From: Rothia mucilaginosa
GTDB taxonomy: Bacteria; Actinomycetota; Actinomycetes; Actinomycetales; Micrococcaceae
Direction: 5' to 3'
Length of the DNA stretch: 64,000 nucleotides
Assembly (NCBI RefSeq): GCF_019334805.1
Contig: NZ_CP079822.1
Coordinates: forward strand, 930,001 to 994,000
Shown: positions 17,730-25,984 of the stretch, one piece after another
How the letters are laid out: each line of letters starts with the position of its first letter
How positions within the stretch are numbered: position 1 is the stretch's first letter
Position numbers and translations under genes: made by a program
Notes under the pieces: generated by a model
Told to the model about the DNA's origin: nothing
The model's database searches: none
Seen by the model: the letters and a program-made list of their open reading frames with translations, nothing else

Positions 17730-19433
17730 CTACTCCTGCCAGCCAACGTTGACCCAGTAGTCAGCGCTGGTGTAGCTCTGCTTGAACAGGGACGGACCGT
17801 AGTTCGCAACCTTAGCCTTGACAGCGGCGTACATCGGGCCGTTTGCGTAGGGCAGGTACACTGCGACCTTCTCGTAGTAGAGCTTCTCCGACTCGTTAGC
17901 GATCTTGATGCGCTCGTCTTCCTTCTCGGTGTTCTGCAGCTTCTCGATGAGCTTATCAACTTCGGGGTCACCGACTCCGAACACCTCGGTGGTGAAGAAG
18001 TAGGGTGCCGAGGAAGCCAGGTCGGGCAGAACACCCCAACCGGTGAAGATTGCTTCGTAGCTCTTCTGGCCGAGCACGGAGTTGGAGTTCGACTGCGGCT
18101 GGTTGTCAGCGCTCAGGCGGATACCTGCGGACTTCAGCTGCTGCTCCAGAATCTGGTAGACCGCCTGGTAGACAGCCTCGGAACCGAAGGAGGTCAGGGC
18201 GAAGCCAGCAACCTTGCCGTTCTTAGCGTAGTAGTCGCCGGACTTGGAGTAGCCTGCGGCCTCCAGAATCTTGCCAGCTGCCTGTGCACCGGTGTCACCA
18301 GCGTAGTTGTTCTGGTAGCCCTTCTGGAACGGCATCGCAATGATGGAGCCGGGCAGCGGCTCGGTCCAGCCGAGCTGCGAGAAGTATGCCTTAGCGATCT
18401 GCTCGCGGTCCACAGAAGCGAGGATTGCGCGGCGCAGTGCCAGGTCCTCGATGCGCTTGGGGTTCAGCTGAATGATGTTGACGTTGGTGTTCTGGCTCTG
18501 GCGAATCTCGGTGCCTGCCTGGCCCTTCACAGCGTTGTAGCTGGTTGCGCCAACGAAGGTGAAGGCGTCCAGTTCGCCGTTCTTGAAGCTTGCACGGATT
18601 GCTTCGGAGTCCATCTGACGCCAGATGATGCGGTCCAGCACCGGCTTCTCGCCCCACCACTTGTCGTTCTTGACCAGGGTGAGCACCTTCTGGGAGGAGT
18701 TCCACTCGCCAATCTTGAAGGGACCTGCCCAGTACTGATCGAGGGGCTTGTCAACGAAGCCTTCGTTGAAGAGGTTGACGTCTTCCAGTGCGGGGTGGAT
18801 TGCGAAGGCGCACAGACCCTCGGAGGGGTAGTACGGAGCCTTCATGGTGACCTTGACGTGGAAGTTGTCGCCGTCCACAGCCTCGATGCTTTCAACCTGC
18901 TGCCACATGGTGTTATCGGTGATGTGGTAGGGGTTGTCGGTGACTGCGCTGTAGACCTTCCACATGGCGCGAACAGCGTTCACGTCCATGGGAGTGCCGT
19001 CGTTGAAGGCAGCCTTGGGGTTGATCTTGAAGGTCGCGGTCTGCACGCCATTGACGGTCTCGGTCTTGTGCTCGGTGCAGAACTCGGGGTTGAGGGTACC
19101 TTCGCCTTCGGGGCTCATGGTGTAGAAGCCCATCACGGCGGGAATGTTGCAGGGTGCCAGAGCGTCCAGGTTGCTGGAGGTGTAGCCGCTCTGGGTCTGC
19201 AGGTTGAAGTTGGGGCCCAGGGCGGTAGCCGCGAGGGTCAGGGTGCCACCCTGCTTGAGGGAGGAACGGTCCTGCTTGTTGACCTGAAGGTTCTTCAGAA
19301 TATCTTCAGCGTTGTTAGCGGCGCTACCGCCAACCTTTTCCTTCGAGCTGCCGCAGGCAGCCAGTAGACCAACGGTGCCGAGGGCAACGGTGCCGGTCAG
19401 GAGGGTACGGCGAGAGACAGACATGCTCTTCAT
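17730..19433 (-). CDS. Family-5 ABC peptide-binding lipoprotein, paralog A
   Basis: A protein of 567 residues, the last of six related receptors. The N-terminus SRRTLLTGTVALGTVGLLAAC combines a twin-arginine-like motif with a lipobox (Cys27), suggesting Tat export before lipid anchoring. The mature part has family-5 (DppA/OppA) features such as KINPKAAFNDGTPMDVNAV, PLDQYWAGPFKIGEW and VLDRIIWRQM. It should bind a peptide or similar ligand and deliver it to OppBC-DF. The ATG at 19433 is chosen because AGGAG lies seven bases upstream; the frame runs open to 19502. It is closest to paralogs B and C. Confidence 0.9.
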   Translation of the reverse strand: MKSMSVSRRTLLTGTVALGTVGLLAACGSSKEKVGGSAANNAEDILKNLQVNKQDRSSLKQGGTLTLAATALGPNFNLQTQSGYTSSNLDALAPCNIPAVMGFYTMSPEGEGTLNPEFCTEHKTETVNGVQTATFKINPKAAFNDGTPMDVNAVRAMWKVYSAVTDNPYHITDNTMWQQVESIEAVDGDNFHVKVTMKAPYYPSEGLCAFAIHPALEDVNLFNEGFVDKPLDQYWAGPFKIGEWNSSQKVLTLVKNDKWWGEKPVLDRIIWRQMDSEAIRASFKNGELDAFTFVGATSYNAVKGQAGTEIRQSQNTNVNIIQLNPKRIEDLALRRAILASVDREQIAKAYFSQLGWTEPLPGSIIAMPFQKGYQNNYAGDTGAQAAGKILEAAGYSKSGDYYAKNGKVAGFALTSFGSEAVYQAVYQILEQQLKSAGIRLSADNQPQSNSNSVLGQKSYEAIFTGWGVLPDLASSAPYFFTTEVFGVGDPEVDKLIEKLQNTEKEDERIKIANESEKLYYEKVAVYLPYANGPMYAAVKAKVANYGPSLFKQSYTSADYWVNVGWQE

Positions 19434-19443
19434 GGAATTTCTC

Positions 19444-19551
19444 CTAGAGTATTCGCAGTGTTGTGGAGGCGGTACGCGAACGGTGCGTAACCCACACTCC
19501 AACCCGGCGGGAGGACAGTCTCTGCCGGGGTTGCGGGCAGAATGCCCACAT
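19444..19551 (-). CDS. Possible 35-codon leader ORF before paralog A
   Basis: An ATG at 19551 lies 8 bases after a TATACT -10 box (19560-19565), where a leaderless transcript could begin. The frame starts MWAFCPQP and stops at TAG inside the TAGGAG ribosome binding site of paralog A. Similar ORFs occur before paralogs B and C. Translation is not proven; it may simply be open sequence in duplicated promoters. Confidence 0.25.
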   Translation of the reverse strand: MWAFCPQPRQRLSSRRVGVWVTHRSRTASTTLRIL

Positions 19552-19592
19552 TTGTTTTAAGTATATCCGTGCGACTCTCTTAGGAACGGGAA

Positions 19593-19637
19593 AGCGGCGT
19601 GCTACAGAAGGTTTTAATCCTTTTGTAACACGCCGCT
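19593..19637 (-). terminator. Terminator after paralog B
   Basis: AGCGGCGTG pairs with CACGCCGCT and the stem is extended by the TACA/TGTA region. On the minus strand it ends in TTTCCC. It separates paralogs B and A, and the -35 region of paralog A would overlap it. Confidence 0.75.
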
Positions 19638-19682
19638 GTAGCGCTTTTACCCCTTATGGAGTGTGTGAGCGGTGCTCAACGC

Positions 19683-21389
19683 TTAGTTTTGCTTCTCCCA
19701 ACCGACGTTGATCCATACGTTCGGGTTGTAGTAGGGCAGGCCGAAGAGCATGGGGCCGTAGTTCGCCAGGCCCTTACGGCACGCCTTGAAGTTCGGGCCG
19801 TTGTGGGTGGGCACGTAGATGGCGACCTCGTCCAGGTGGCGCTTCTCCAGCTCGTTCATGATCTTGAGCTGTTCCTTCGGGTCCTCGGTGGACATCATGG
19901 TTGCTGCCAGCGAGTCCAGATCCTTACCGTGACCGTTGTTGGTCTCGGAGATGTAGAAGTAGTTCGCCGCATCCACCGGGGAGGTGGTGATGCCGTAGCC
20001 ACCGGTCTTAATCGCGAAGTTCTTCGAGGAGATGATGCTCGACATTTCAGAGGCACCGTGGTTCTCGATGGTCAGTTCAACGCCGATTTCCTTCATCTGC
20101 TGAACGAGGAACTGCGCGGTGGAGCTGACAACCGGGTCGCTACCGAAGGTGATGACCGGGTAGGAGACCTTAGCGCCGTCCTTGGTGTAGTAGTCACCGG
20201 ACTTGGTGTAGCCTGCGTCCTCAAGGATCTTGGTAGCGACGTCCTTGCCGAGCTTGGTCGGGTAGTTGTCCTGGTAGCCTTCCTGCATGGGCAGCATGCA
20301 CATGGAGCCGGGCAGGGTTTCCTTCCAGCCGAGCTTCTCGTAGCGCAGCTTCTGCAGCTGCTCACGGTTCAGGGCTGCAACGAATGCGCGGCGGACGGGC
20401 AGGGGCACCTTTTCGGGGTTGATTTCGTAGTTGCCCACGCTGAGAGCGCTACCCTTGCGAATGTCGGTGTTTGCCACGCCGGAGAGCTCGTTGTAGGAGC
20501 TGAGGGTGCTGGCGTCCACATAGTCGATTTCGCCGTTCTTGTAAGCTGCCTGCTCTGCCTGGGAGCTCATTTCACGCCAGGTGATGCGCTCAAGAGCGGG
20601 CTTGGTGCCCCACCACTTCTCGTTGCGGACGACGGTGAGCACCTTGGAGGAGGAGTTCCACTCGCCGACCTTGAAGGGGCCTGCCCAGTACTGGTCGAGG
20701 GGCTTGTCGTTCAGGCCGTCGTTGAAGAACTTGGGTTCGACGAATGCCGGGTGCAGGAAGGAGGTGAAGCTGCCTTCGATGGGGTACCAGGGCTTGGACA
20801 TGGTGACCTTCACGTGGCGGGTATCGCCGTCCACAGCCTCGACGCTTGCGACCTGCTCCCAGATGGGCGAGGGGGTGATCTGGTAGTCCGAACCGGATGC
20901 CGCGGCGGTGTAGATGGTCTGGTAGCTCTTGACGGCGTTCACGTCGATGGGGGTACCGTCGTTGAAGGCTGCCTTGGGGTTGATCTTGAAGGTCACGGTC
21001 TGCACGCCATCAACGGTCTGCGCCTTGTACTCGGTGACGTAGTCCTGGTTCATGTGCGACTCGCCGCGGAAGTCAGCGTAGAAGCCGCCGGTGAAGGCGG
21101 AGTTGATTGCCGCCTGAATATTCAGGTTACCGGCGGTGTAGCCGTTGGTGTTGAGGATGTTGAAGTTCGGGCCAATGCCGTCTGCGCTCAGTCGCAACTC
21201 GCCGCCGTCCTTGAGGGCGGAGCGGTCCTTCTCGTTGTAGGAGACTGCCTTGGACAGGTCGTCGCCGGCGGAGAGAGCGCTGGTTTCGTTCTTGGAGGAG
21301 TTGCCGCCGCAGGCTGCGAGCAGGCCGACGGTGCCCAGGGCGACGGTGCCGGTGAGCAGGGTACGACGGTTGAGAGTGAAAGTGGTCAT
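19683..21389 (-). CDS. Family-5 ABC peptide-binding lipoprotein, paralog B
   Basis: A protein of 568 residues. The signal NRRTLLTGTVALGTVGLLAAC (lipobox Cys27) is almost identical to those of A and C, while the mature domain has diverged. It keeps KINPKAAFNDGTPIDVNAVK, PLDQYWAGPFKVGEWNSSSK and the C-terminal YNPNVWINVGWEK. Identical leaders with diverged binding domains suggest duplication followed by specialisation for different ligands. GAGG lies upstream of the ATG. The preceding 332 bp hold a promoter-like TATACT, a possible leader ORF and the terminator of paralog C. Confidence 0.9.
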   Translation of the reverse strand: MTTFTLNRRTLLTGTVALGTVGLLAACGGNSSKNETSALSAGDDLSKAVSYNEKDRSALKDGGELRLSADGIGPNFNILNTNGYTAGNLNIQAAINSAFTGGFYADFRGESHMNQDYVTEYKAQTVDGVQTVTFKINPKAAFNDGTPIDVNAVKSYQTIYTAAASGSDYQITPSPIWEQVASVEAVDGDTRHVKVTMSKPWYPIEGSFTSFLHPAFVEPKFFNDGLNDKPLDQYWAGPFKVGEWNSSSKVLTVVRNEKWWGTKPALERITWREMSSQAEQAAYKNGEIDYVDASTLSSYNELSGVANTDIRKGSALSVGNYEINPEKVPLPVRRAFVAALNREQLQKLRYEKLGWKETLPGSMCMLPMQEGYQDNYPTKLGKDVATKILEDAGYTKSGDYYTKDGAKVSYPVITFGSDPVVSSTAQFLVQQMKEIGVELTIENHGASEMSSIISSKNFAIKTGGYGITTSPVDAANYFYISETNNGHGKDLDSLAATMMSTEDPKEQLKIMNELEKRHLDEVAIYVPTHNGPNFKACRKGLANYGPMLFGLPYYNPNVWINVGWEKQN

Positions 21390-21402
21390 TAGTTTTCCTC
21401 AG

Positions 21403-21471
21403 TTAGGTGGGATGCTGCTTTGCTGTACGCGGGGGAACACAACCCGCACACCTTTGTGACAGCACACACAT
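21403..21471 (-). CDS. Possible 22-codon leader ORF before paralog B
   Basis: The frame starts MCVLSQRCAGC and ends with TAA about 8 bases before the AGG ribosome binding sequence of paralog B. It shares the LSQ block with the leader ORF of paralog C. The nearest -10-like box (TATACT, 21486-21491) is 14 bases upstream, so it is not strictly leaderless. Low confidence. Confidence 0.22.
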   Translation of the reverse strand: MCVLSQRCAGCVPPRTAKQHPT

Positions 21472-21596
21472 TTTGCATTGGCAATAGTATACACACATTT
21501 CCCACGCACTATGACCCAGTTCACCGTTTCAGGGAAAATATTTCACTTAATTCCCGAAACCACCCCGTTACAGAACCACCCGTCAAAAACACAGAA

Positions 21597-21641
21597 AAGT
21601 CCCGCAGTACCCCGCCTCTGAGGCGGAATACCGCGGGACTT
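21597..21641 (-). terminator. Terminator after paralog C
   Basis: AAGTCCCGC pairs with GCGGGACTT, with an inner CCGCCTC/GAGGCGG hairpin. On the minus strand it runs into TTTTCTGTG. Confidence 0.82.
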
Positions 21642-21721
21642 CACCCTTCCGGGGCCCTATACCGGCGCCTCCGAAAATTCAGAAACTACCGAATAAGAAT
21701 CCAGAAAATTAACCTGTGGTT

Positions 21722-23431
21722 TTAGTTCTGCCAACCCACATTGACCCAGCGCTTGGGGTCGGAGTAGCTGGTTGCGAAGAGGGAAGGACCGTAGTTAGCC
21801 AGCTTCTCCTTCACAGCTGCATAGCTGGGGCCGTTGCCGTAGGGGAAGTAAATAGCAACCTTCTCCATGTGCTGCTTCTCAGCCTCAGCAGCCATCTTCA
21901 GCTGCTCATCGTGAGATTCCTTCTCGTAGATGGACGCGATGAACTTATCCAGTTCAGGATCGCCCACACCCTCGTTGATTTCGCTGGTGTAGAAGTACTG
22001 AACACTGTCTGCGGGGTCAGCACCAATACCCCAACCGGAGAAGGCGCAGTCGTACTGCTTGGAGCCCATCACGGAGTTGAACTGGGACTGCGGCTGGTTG
22101 TCCTGCTCGAGCTTAATACCTGCTGCCTTGAGCTGCTGCTCAAGGTTCTGGAACTGAGCCAGGGAGGTTGCATCCGAACCGAAGTAGGTGATGGAGAAGC
22201 CAGCGGTCTTGCCGTCCTTGGCGTAGTAGTCGCCGGACTTGGAGTAGCCCGCTGCTTCCAGGATCTTTGCCGCAGCCTCGGGGCCGGGGTTGGTGGGCAT
22301 AGCGTCCTGGTAGCCCTTCTGGAAGGGCATAGCGATCATGGAGCCGGTCAGAGGCTCTTCCCAGTTGATCTGGCCGAACTTGACCTTAGCCAGCTGGGAG
22401 CGGTCAACCGCGGCGAAGACTGCACGGCGCAGGGCGGTGTCGGTCACGCGGGTCGGGTTGAACTGCAGGTTAATCACGCCAACGCTCTGGCCGGAGCGAA
22501 TCTGAACACCGGGCTGACCCTTGACAGCGTTGTAGGTTGCCAGGCCAGCAAAGCCGATGCTGTCCAGCTCGCCGTTCTTGAACGCTGCGCGCTCTGCCTC
22601 GTCGCCCATTTCGCGCCAGATGATGCGGTCCAGCAGCGGCTTCTCGCCCCACCACTTGTCGTTGGGTACGAGGGTGAGGGTCTTAGCCGAAGAGTTCCAC
22701 TCGCCGATCTTGAAGGGGCCGGACCAGTACTGATCCATGGGCTTGTTCACGAAGCCGTTGTTGAAGAGCTCCTTGTCGGTCAGTGCGGGGTGCACACCGA
22801 GCAGGCCGAGGGTTTCGGCGGGGTACAGGGGCTTGGACATGACGATCTTGACGCGGGTCTTGTCGCCGTCCACAGGGTCGATGGATGCTACCTGCTGCCA
22901 GAAGGGAGCGGGGGTAACGTTGTAGCCGTCCTCAGGATTGCGGTAGACGGTCCATGCGGCGCGGATTGCCTCAATGTCAACGGGGGTGCCGTCGTTGAAG
23001 ACAGCCTTAGAGTTGAGCTTGAAGGTAATGGTCTGCACGCCGTCGACGGTCTCAGCCTTGTAATCAGAGACGTAGTCATCATTGAGGCTGTATTCGCCAG
23101 CGGGGCTCAGGGAGGTGAAACCGATAGCGGAGGGGATGTTGCAGGGGCCACCGAACGCGGTGAGGTTCTCGGTGGTGTAGCCGCTCTGGGTCAGAATGTT
23201 GAAGTTCGGGCCGATTGCGGAGACGCTAGCACGGAACTCACCACCCTGCTTGAGGGAGGAGCGGTCCTGCTTATTGATTTGGAGGTTCTTGACGATTTCC
23301 TCGGTGCTCGAAGCAGCCTTGCCGTTAATCTTCTTGTCCGAGCCGCCGCCGCAGGCAGCAAGCAGGCCGACGGTGCCCAGGGCAACGGTGCCGGTCAGCA
23401 GGGTACGGCGGTTAATACGTAGATGAGTCAT
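21722..23431 (-). CDS. Family-5 ABC peptide-binding lipoprotein, paralog C
   Basis: A protein of 569 residues with the same Tat-like/lipobox leader (INRRTLLTGTVALGTVGLLAAC, Cys27). Family blocks include FKLNSKAVFNDGTPVDIEAI, PMDQYWSGPFKIGEWNSSAK, LLDRIIWREMGDEAE and GSMIAMPFQKGYQD, the last nearly the same as in paralog A. It is therefore nearest to A. GAGGAG precedes the ATG. The stop of an upstream 39-codon ORF overlaps this start codon (ATGA), which would couple their translation if the ORF is used. Confidence 0.9.
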   Translation of the reverse strand: MTHLRINRRTLLTGTVALGTVGLLAACGGGSDKKINGKAASSTEEIVKNLQINKQDRSSLKQGGEFRASVSAIGPNFNILTQSGYTTENLTAFGGPCNIPSAIGFTSLSPAGEYSLNDDYVSDYKAETVDGVQTITFKLNSKAVFNDGTPVDIEAIRAAWTVYRNPEDGYNVTPAPFWQQVASIDPVDGDKTRVKIVMSKPLYPAETLGLLGVHPALTDKELFNNGFVNKPMDQYWSGPFKIGEWNSSAKTLTLVPNDKWWGEKPLLDRIIWREMGDEAERAAFKNGELDSIGFAGLATYNAVKGQPGVQIRSGQSVGVINLQFNPTRVTDTALRRAVFAAVDRSQLAKVKFGQINWEEPLTGSMIAMPFQKGYQDAMPTNPGPEAAAKILEAAGYSKSGDYYAKDGKTAGFSITYFGSDATSLAQFQNLEQQLKAAGIKLEQDNQPQSQFNSVMGSKQYDCAFSGWGIGADPADSVQYFYTSEINEGVGDPELDKFIASIYEKESHDEQLKMAAEAEKQHMEKVAIYFPYGNGPSYAAVKEKLANYGPSLFATSYSDPKRWVNVGWQN

Positions 23432-23547
23432 GTGTTCTCCTCATGCCGGAGGGCTCGGGTGCGTATCGCGTGGCGCACGGTGTTGTGCACCAACTTATCC
23501 AGTGGCAACGAAGCCCCTGCCGACAACCCTTGTGAGAGCCCCCACAT
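23428..23547 (-). CDS. Possible 39-codon leader ORF overlapping the start of paralog C
   Basis: The frame starts MWGLSQGLSAG and ends with TGA overlapping the paralog C start codon. A TATACT box lies at 23566-23571. The opening MW/MC..LSQ is shared with the leaders of A and B. It could be a regulatory peptide or a chance frame in duplicated promoter DNA. Confidence 0.25.
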   Translation of the reverse strand: MWGLSQGLSAGASLPLDKLVHNTVRHAIRTRALRHEENT

Positions 23548-23811
23548 TTTTCGTGATTGAAACACAGTATACCCCCAAAAGAAGCGGCGCAGGCCACACT
23601 CCACTCCTTATAAGAACCGTACAGTGTATAAAAATGGCATATATGGCACCCTCAGTCCGCATGATTTCGCGAAACCTGTGCATAAAAACTAAAAAATAAA
23701 ATATTATGTCGCATTGGCGTGCGAGCGCGTCACCGCCAATGGACTGAGAATCGTTACAGGTTAAAAGCACATCGATGGGTAGCCAAAGCGCCCTGCACCT
23801 TCCAAAAGAAA
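23548..23811. other. Intergenic region between paralogs C and D
   Basis: The region includes the candidate C promoter (TATACT, 23566-23571), an AT-rich stretch around 23620-23710, and a hairpin CATTGGCG...CGCCAATG (23712-23741, 14-nt loop) without a T-run. No coding frame is convincing. Confidence 0.5.
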
Positions 23812-23863
23812 AAGCTCCCCACCCCCATACGACACTGCGAAAACGCATAGGGGCGGGGAGCTT
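23812..23863 (-). terminator. Terminator after paralog D
   Basis: AAGCTCCCC pairs with GGGGAGCTT and the stem continues inward (ACCCCCATA with TAGGGGC). On the minus strand it is followed by TTTTTCTTTT. The stop codon of D lies 12 bp upstream. Confidence 0.85.
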
Positions 23864-23874
23864 AAAACTGCGGC

Positions 23875-25575
23875 TTATGCCATCCAGCCGACCGAAGACC
23901 AATCGGTGGTCTTGAAGAGGAACGCACCGTAGTTAGCGAGCTTCGGGCGGCATGCCTTGAAGTCCGGACCATTGAGGAACGGGATGAAGAGGCAAACCTC
24001 GCTCATGTGCTTCTTCTCAATCTCGTTGCACTTCTCGGCGCGCTTGGCATCGTCGAGGATGGTGACCATCTCGTCGACCATAGCGTCAATTTCGGGGGTG
24101 CCGACGCCGTTCCAGTTCTTGGAGTGGTAGAAGTACTCGGCAGCGCTGGTCGGCTCGGAGGTCACGCCGAAGCCCGAAATGCTCACGTCGTACTCTCGGT
24201 TACCAACAACCTTCGAGAATTCGGACTGCGCACGCGAATCGAGCTCAAAGTTAATGCCGATTTCCTTCATGCTCTGAATGAAGGTCTGTGCCTGGCCCTT
24301 GGTGGTGGCGTCATCACCGAAGGTGGTCAGCTTCAGGGTGATGGTCTTGCCGTCCTTCGCGTAGAAGTCGCCAGACTTGGTGTAGCCTGCCTTCTCCAGG
24401 ACCTTGCGTGCTTCCTCCGGGTTACGTGCCGGGTAGTTGTCACGGTAGTACTGGGAGGAACTCAGCAGAAGCATCGAGCCGGGAACTTCTTCTTCGTAGG
24501 GCAGACCCTGGAAGCGGATCTTTGCCAGAGCACCACGGTCGATACCCAGGAAGATTGCCTTACGCACGGCAGCATCAGTGATATGCTGTGCGTTCAGGTT
24601 CATGCCGCCGGCGAAGAGGCGGCGACCGCGGCGGATTTCGGAGTTCGCGACGTCCTTCATCTCGTTGTAGGCGCTGAGGGTACGTGATTCCACGACGTCC
24701 AGTTCGCCGTTCTTATAGGCGGCGCGAGCTGCAGCGTCTGCCATTTCACGCACGACGATGCGGTCCAGCTTGGGCTTGTCACCCCACCACTTGTCGTTGG
24801 GCACAGCGGTGAAGGTCTTCTCGGAGGAGTTCCAGCCGTTGGGTGCCAGGGTGAAGGGGCCGCAACCGAGCTCGGGGTGGGGGTTGTCCACGAAACCTTC
24901 ATTGAAGAGGTTTACGTCAAGCATTGCCGGGTGCAGGATTCCAGTGAAGAGCAGACCCTTGACGGGGTTGTGTGCGGTCTTGAAGACAACGCGTGCGTGG
25001 TAGCGGTCGCCATCGATAGCTTCAACGCTTTCGATGAACTCGTAGATACCTGCTGCGGCAATCTTGTATTCACCCTCGGGGTCACGCTGGATCTGCCAGG
25101 TTGCCTTGAGTGCATCGATGTCGATGGGGGTGCCGTCATTGAAGGCTGCCTTGGGGTTCAGGCGAACCTCGGCGGTGATCTTGCCGTCTACCTCCTTAGC
25201 TTCGAAGCCGAGGCAGTAGTTGGGGTCGAGCTCGTCTTCACCCTTGAAGGTGCTGCGCCAGATGCCGGCACCGGCGATAATGCCCATGGTTTCGGAGACG
25301 GAGACGCTGGAGCCGTTCTGGGAGAAGCGGTTGAAGTCCGGGCCCAGGGAGTAGGTGTTCAGGTTCAGGGTACCGCCCTGCTTGAGCTTCGAGGGATCCT
25401 GCTCGTTGATTTCGTAGAACGGGGTTTCGCTTGCCTTGTGCTCGGTCTTGGAGGAGGATGAGCCACAAGCGCTCAGTACGCCGGCAGCAGCGACGGCGGT
25501 TGCGCCACCGAACAGTACGCGGCGGCTCATGATCGGGTTGAATCCGGAGAGGGAGGGGATGGGGTGGGGGCTCAT
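23875..25575 (-). CDS. Family-5 ABC peptide-binding lipoprotein, paralog D
   Basis: A protein of 566 residues. The start at 25575 is chosen because AAGGAG lies six bases upstream, although the frame stays open to 25683. The signal MSRRVLFGGATAVAAAGVLSAC places the lipid cysteine at 37. The mature part resembles paralogs E and F more than A-C, with NPHPELGCGPFTLAPNGW, LPYEEEVPGSML and RKAIFLGIDRGALAKIRF. It probably binds a different ligand set from A-C. It ends KTTDWSSVGWMA, close to paralog E. Confidence 0.9.
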   Translation of the reverse strand: MSPHPIPSLSGFNPIMSRRVLFGGATAVAAAGVLSACGSSSSKTEHKASETPFYEINEQDPSKLKQGGTLNLNTYSLGPDFNRFSQNGSSVSVSETMGIIAGAGIWRSTFKGEDELDPNYCLGFEAKEVDGKITAEVRLNPKAAFNDGTPIDIDALKATWQIQRDPEGEYKIAAAGIYEFIESVEAIDGDRYHARVVFKTAHNPVKGLLFTGILHPAMLDVNLFNEGFVDNPHPELGCGPFTLAPNGWNSSEKTFTAVPNDKWWGDKPKLDRIVVREMADAAARAAYKNGELDVVESRTLSAYNEMKDVANSEIRRGRRLFAGGMNLNAQHITDAAVRKAIFLGIDRGALAKIRFQGLPYEEEVPGSMLLLSSSQYYRDNYPARNPEEARKVLEKAGYTKSGDFYAKDGKTITLKLTTFGDDATTKGQAQTFIQSMKEIGINFELDSRAQSEFSKVVGNREYDVSISGFGVTSEPTSAAEYFYHSKNWNGVGTPEIDAMVDEMVTILDDAKRAEKCNEIEKKHMSEVCLFIPFLNGPDFKACRPKLANYGAFLFKTTDWSSVGWMA

Positions 25576-25931
25576 GACGGGCTCCTTGTGGGTGTGGACT
25601 GCGTTGATGCAGTGTTTGCAGTGTAGAGTGGGTGGCTCGCATGCTCTGGAGGCGGGGTTTCCGCCTATAGGAGCGTCTGCCATCTGCGGTGATGGGCGGG
25701 CAGGTCAAGCCATGCAAAATAATGTGACCTAAAGCTATGTTCTAAGCCACATTTAATATTTTTAGTAGTGTACACCACACACATCACTACAAGTGTGCAA
25801 CACGATAAATATTTCTTAATTATTACGCCCGACCCTAAGACACCGAACCTAAATCCATGTCGGCACAACCCCACCACCCTTCACGCAGTGCCCCCTCCCC
25901 CACCTCCAGAAATAGCCAGCGGGCACAGCAA
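25576..25931. other. Intergenic region upstream of paralog D
   Basis: It holds a -10-like TACACT (25767-25772, minus strand), the CCACATT motif shared with other receptor promoters (near 25748), and the AT-rich element CACGATAAATATT (25801-25813), which recurs inverted upstream of paralog E. A long in-frame extension of D crosses part of it but has no ribosome binding site. Confidence 0.45.
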
Positions 25932-25967
25932 AGCGGGCCGAATGTGCACATACACATTCGACCCGCT
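25932..25967 (-). terminator. Terminator after paralog E
   Basis: AGCGGGCCGAATGTG pairs with CACATTCGACCCGCT with one mismatch over a 6-nt loop. On the minus strand it is followed by TTTGCTGTG. Confidence 0.8.
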
Positions 25968-25984
25968 CACGAGACAGGCGTCTT

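Noticed and set aside
25576..25683. 36-residue N-terminal extension of receptor D
   Set aside because: AAGGAG precedes the ATG at 25575 and the extension would put extra residues ahead of the signal peptide.
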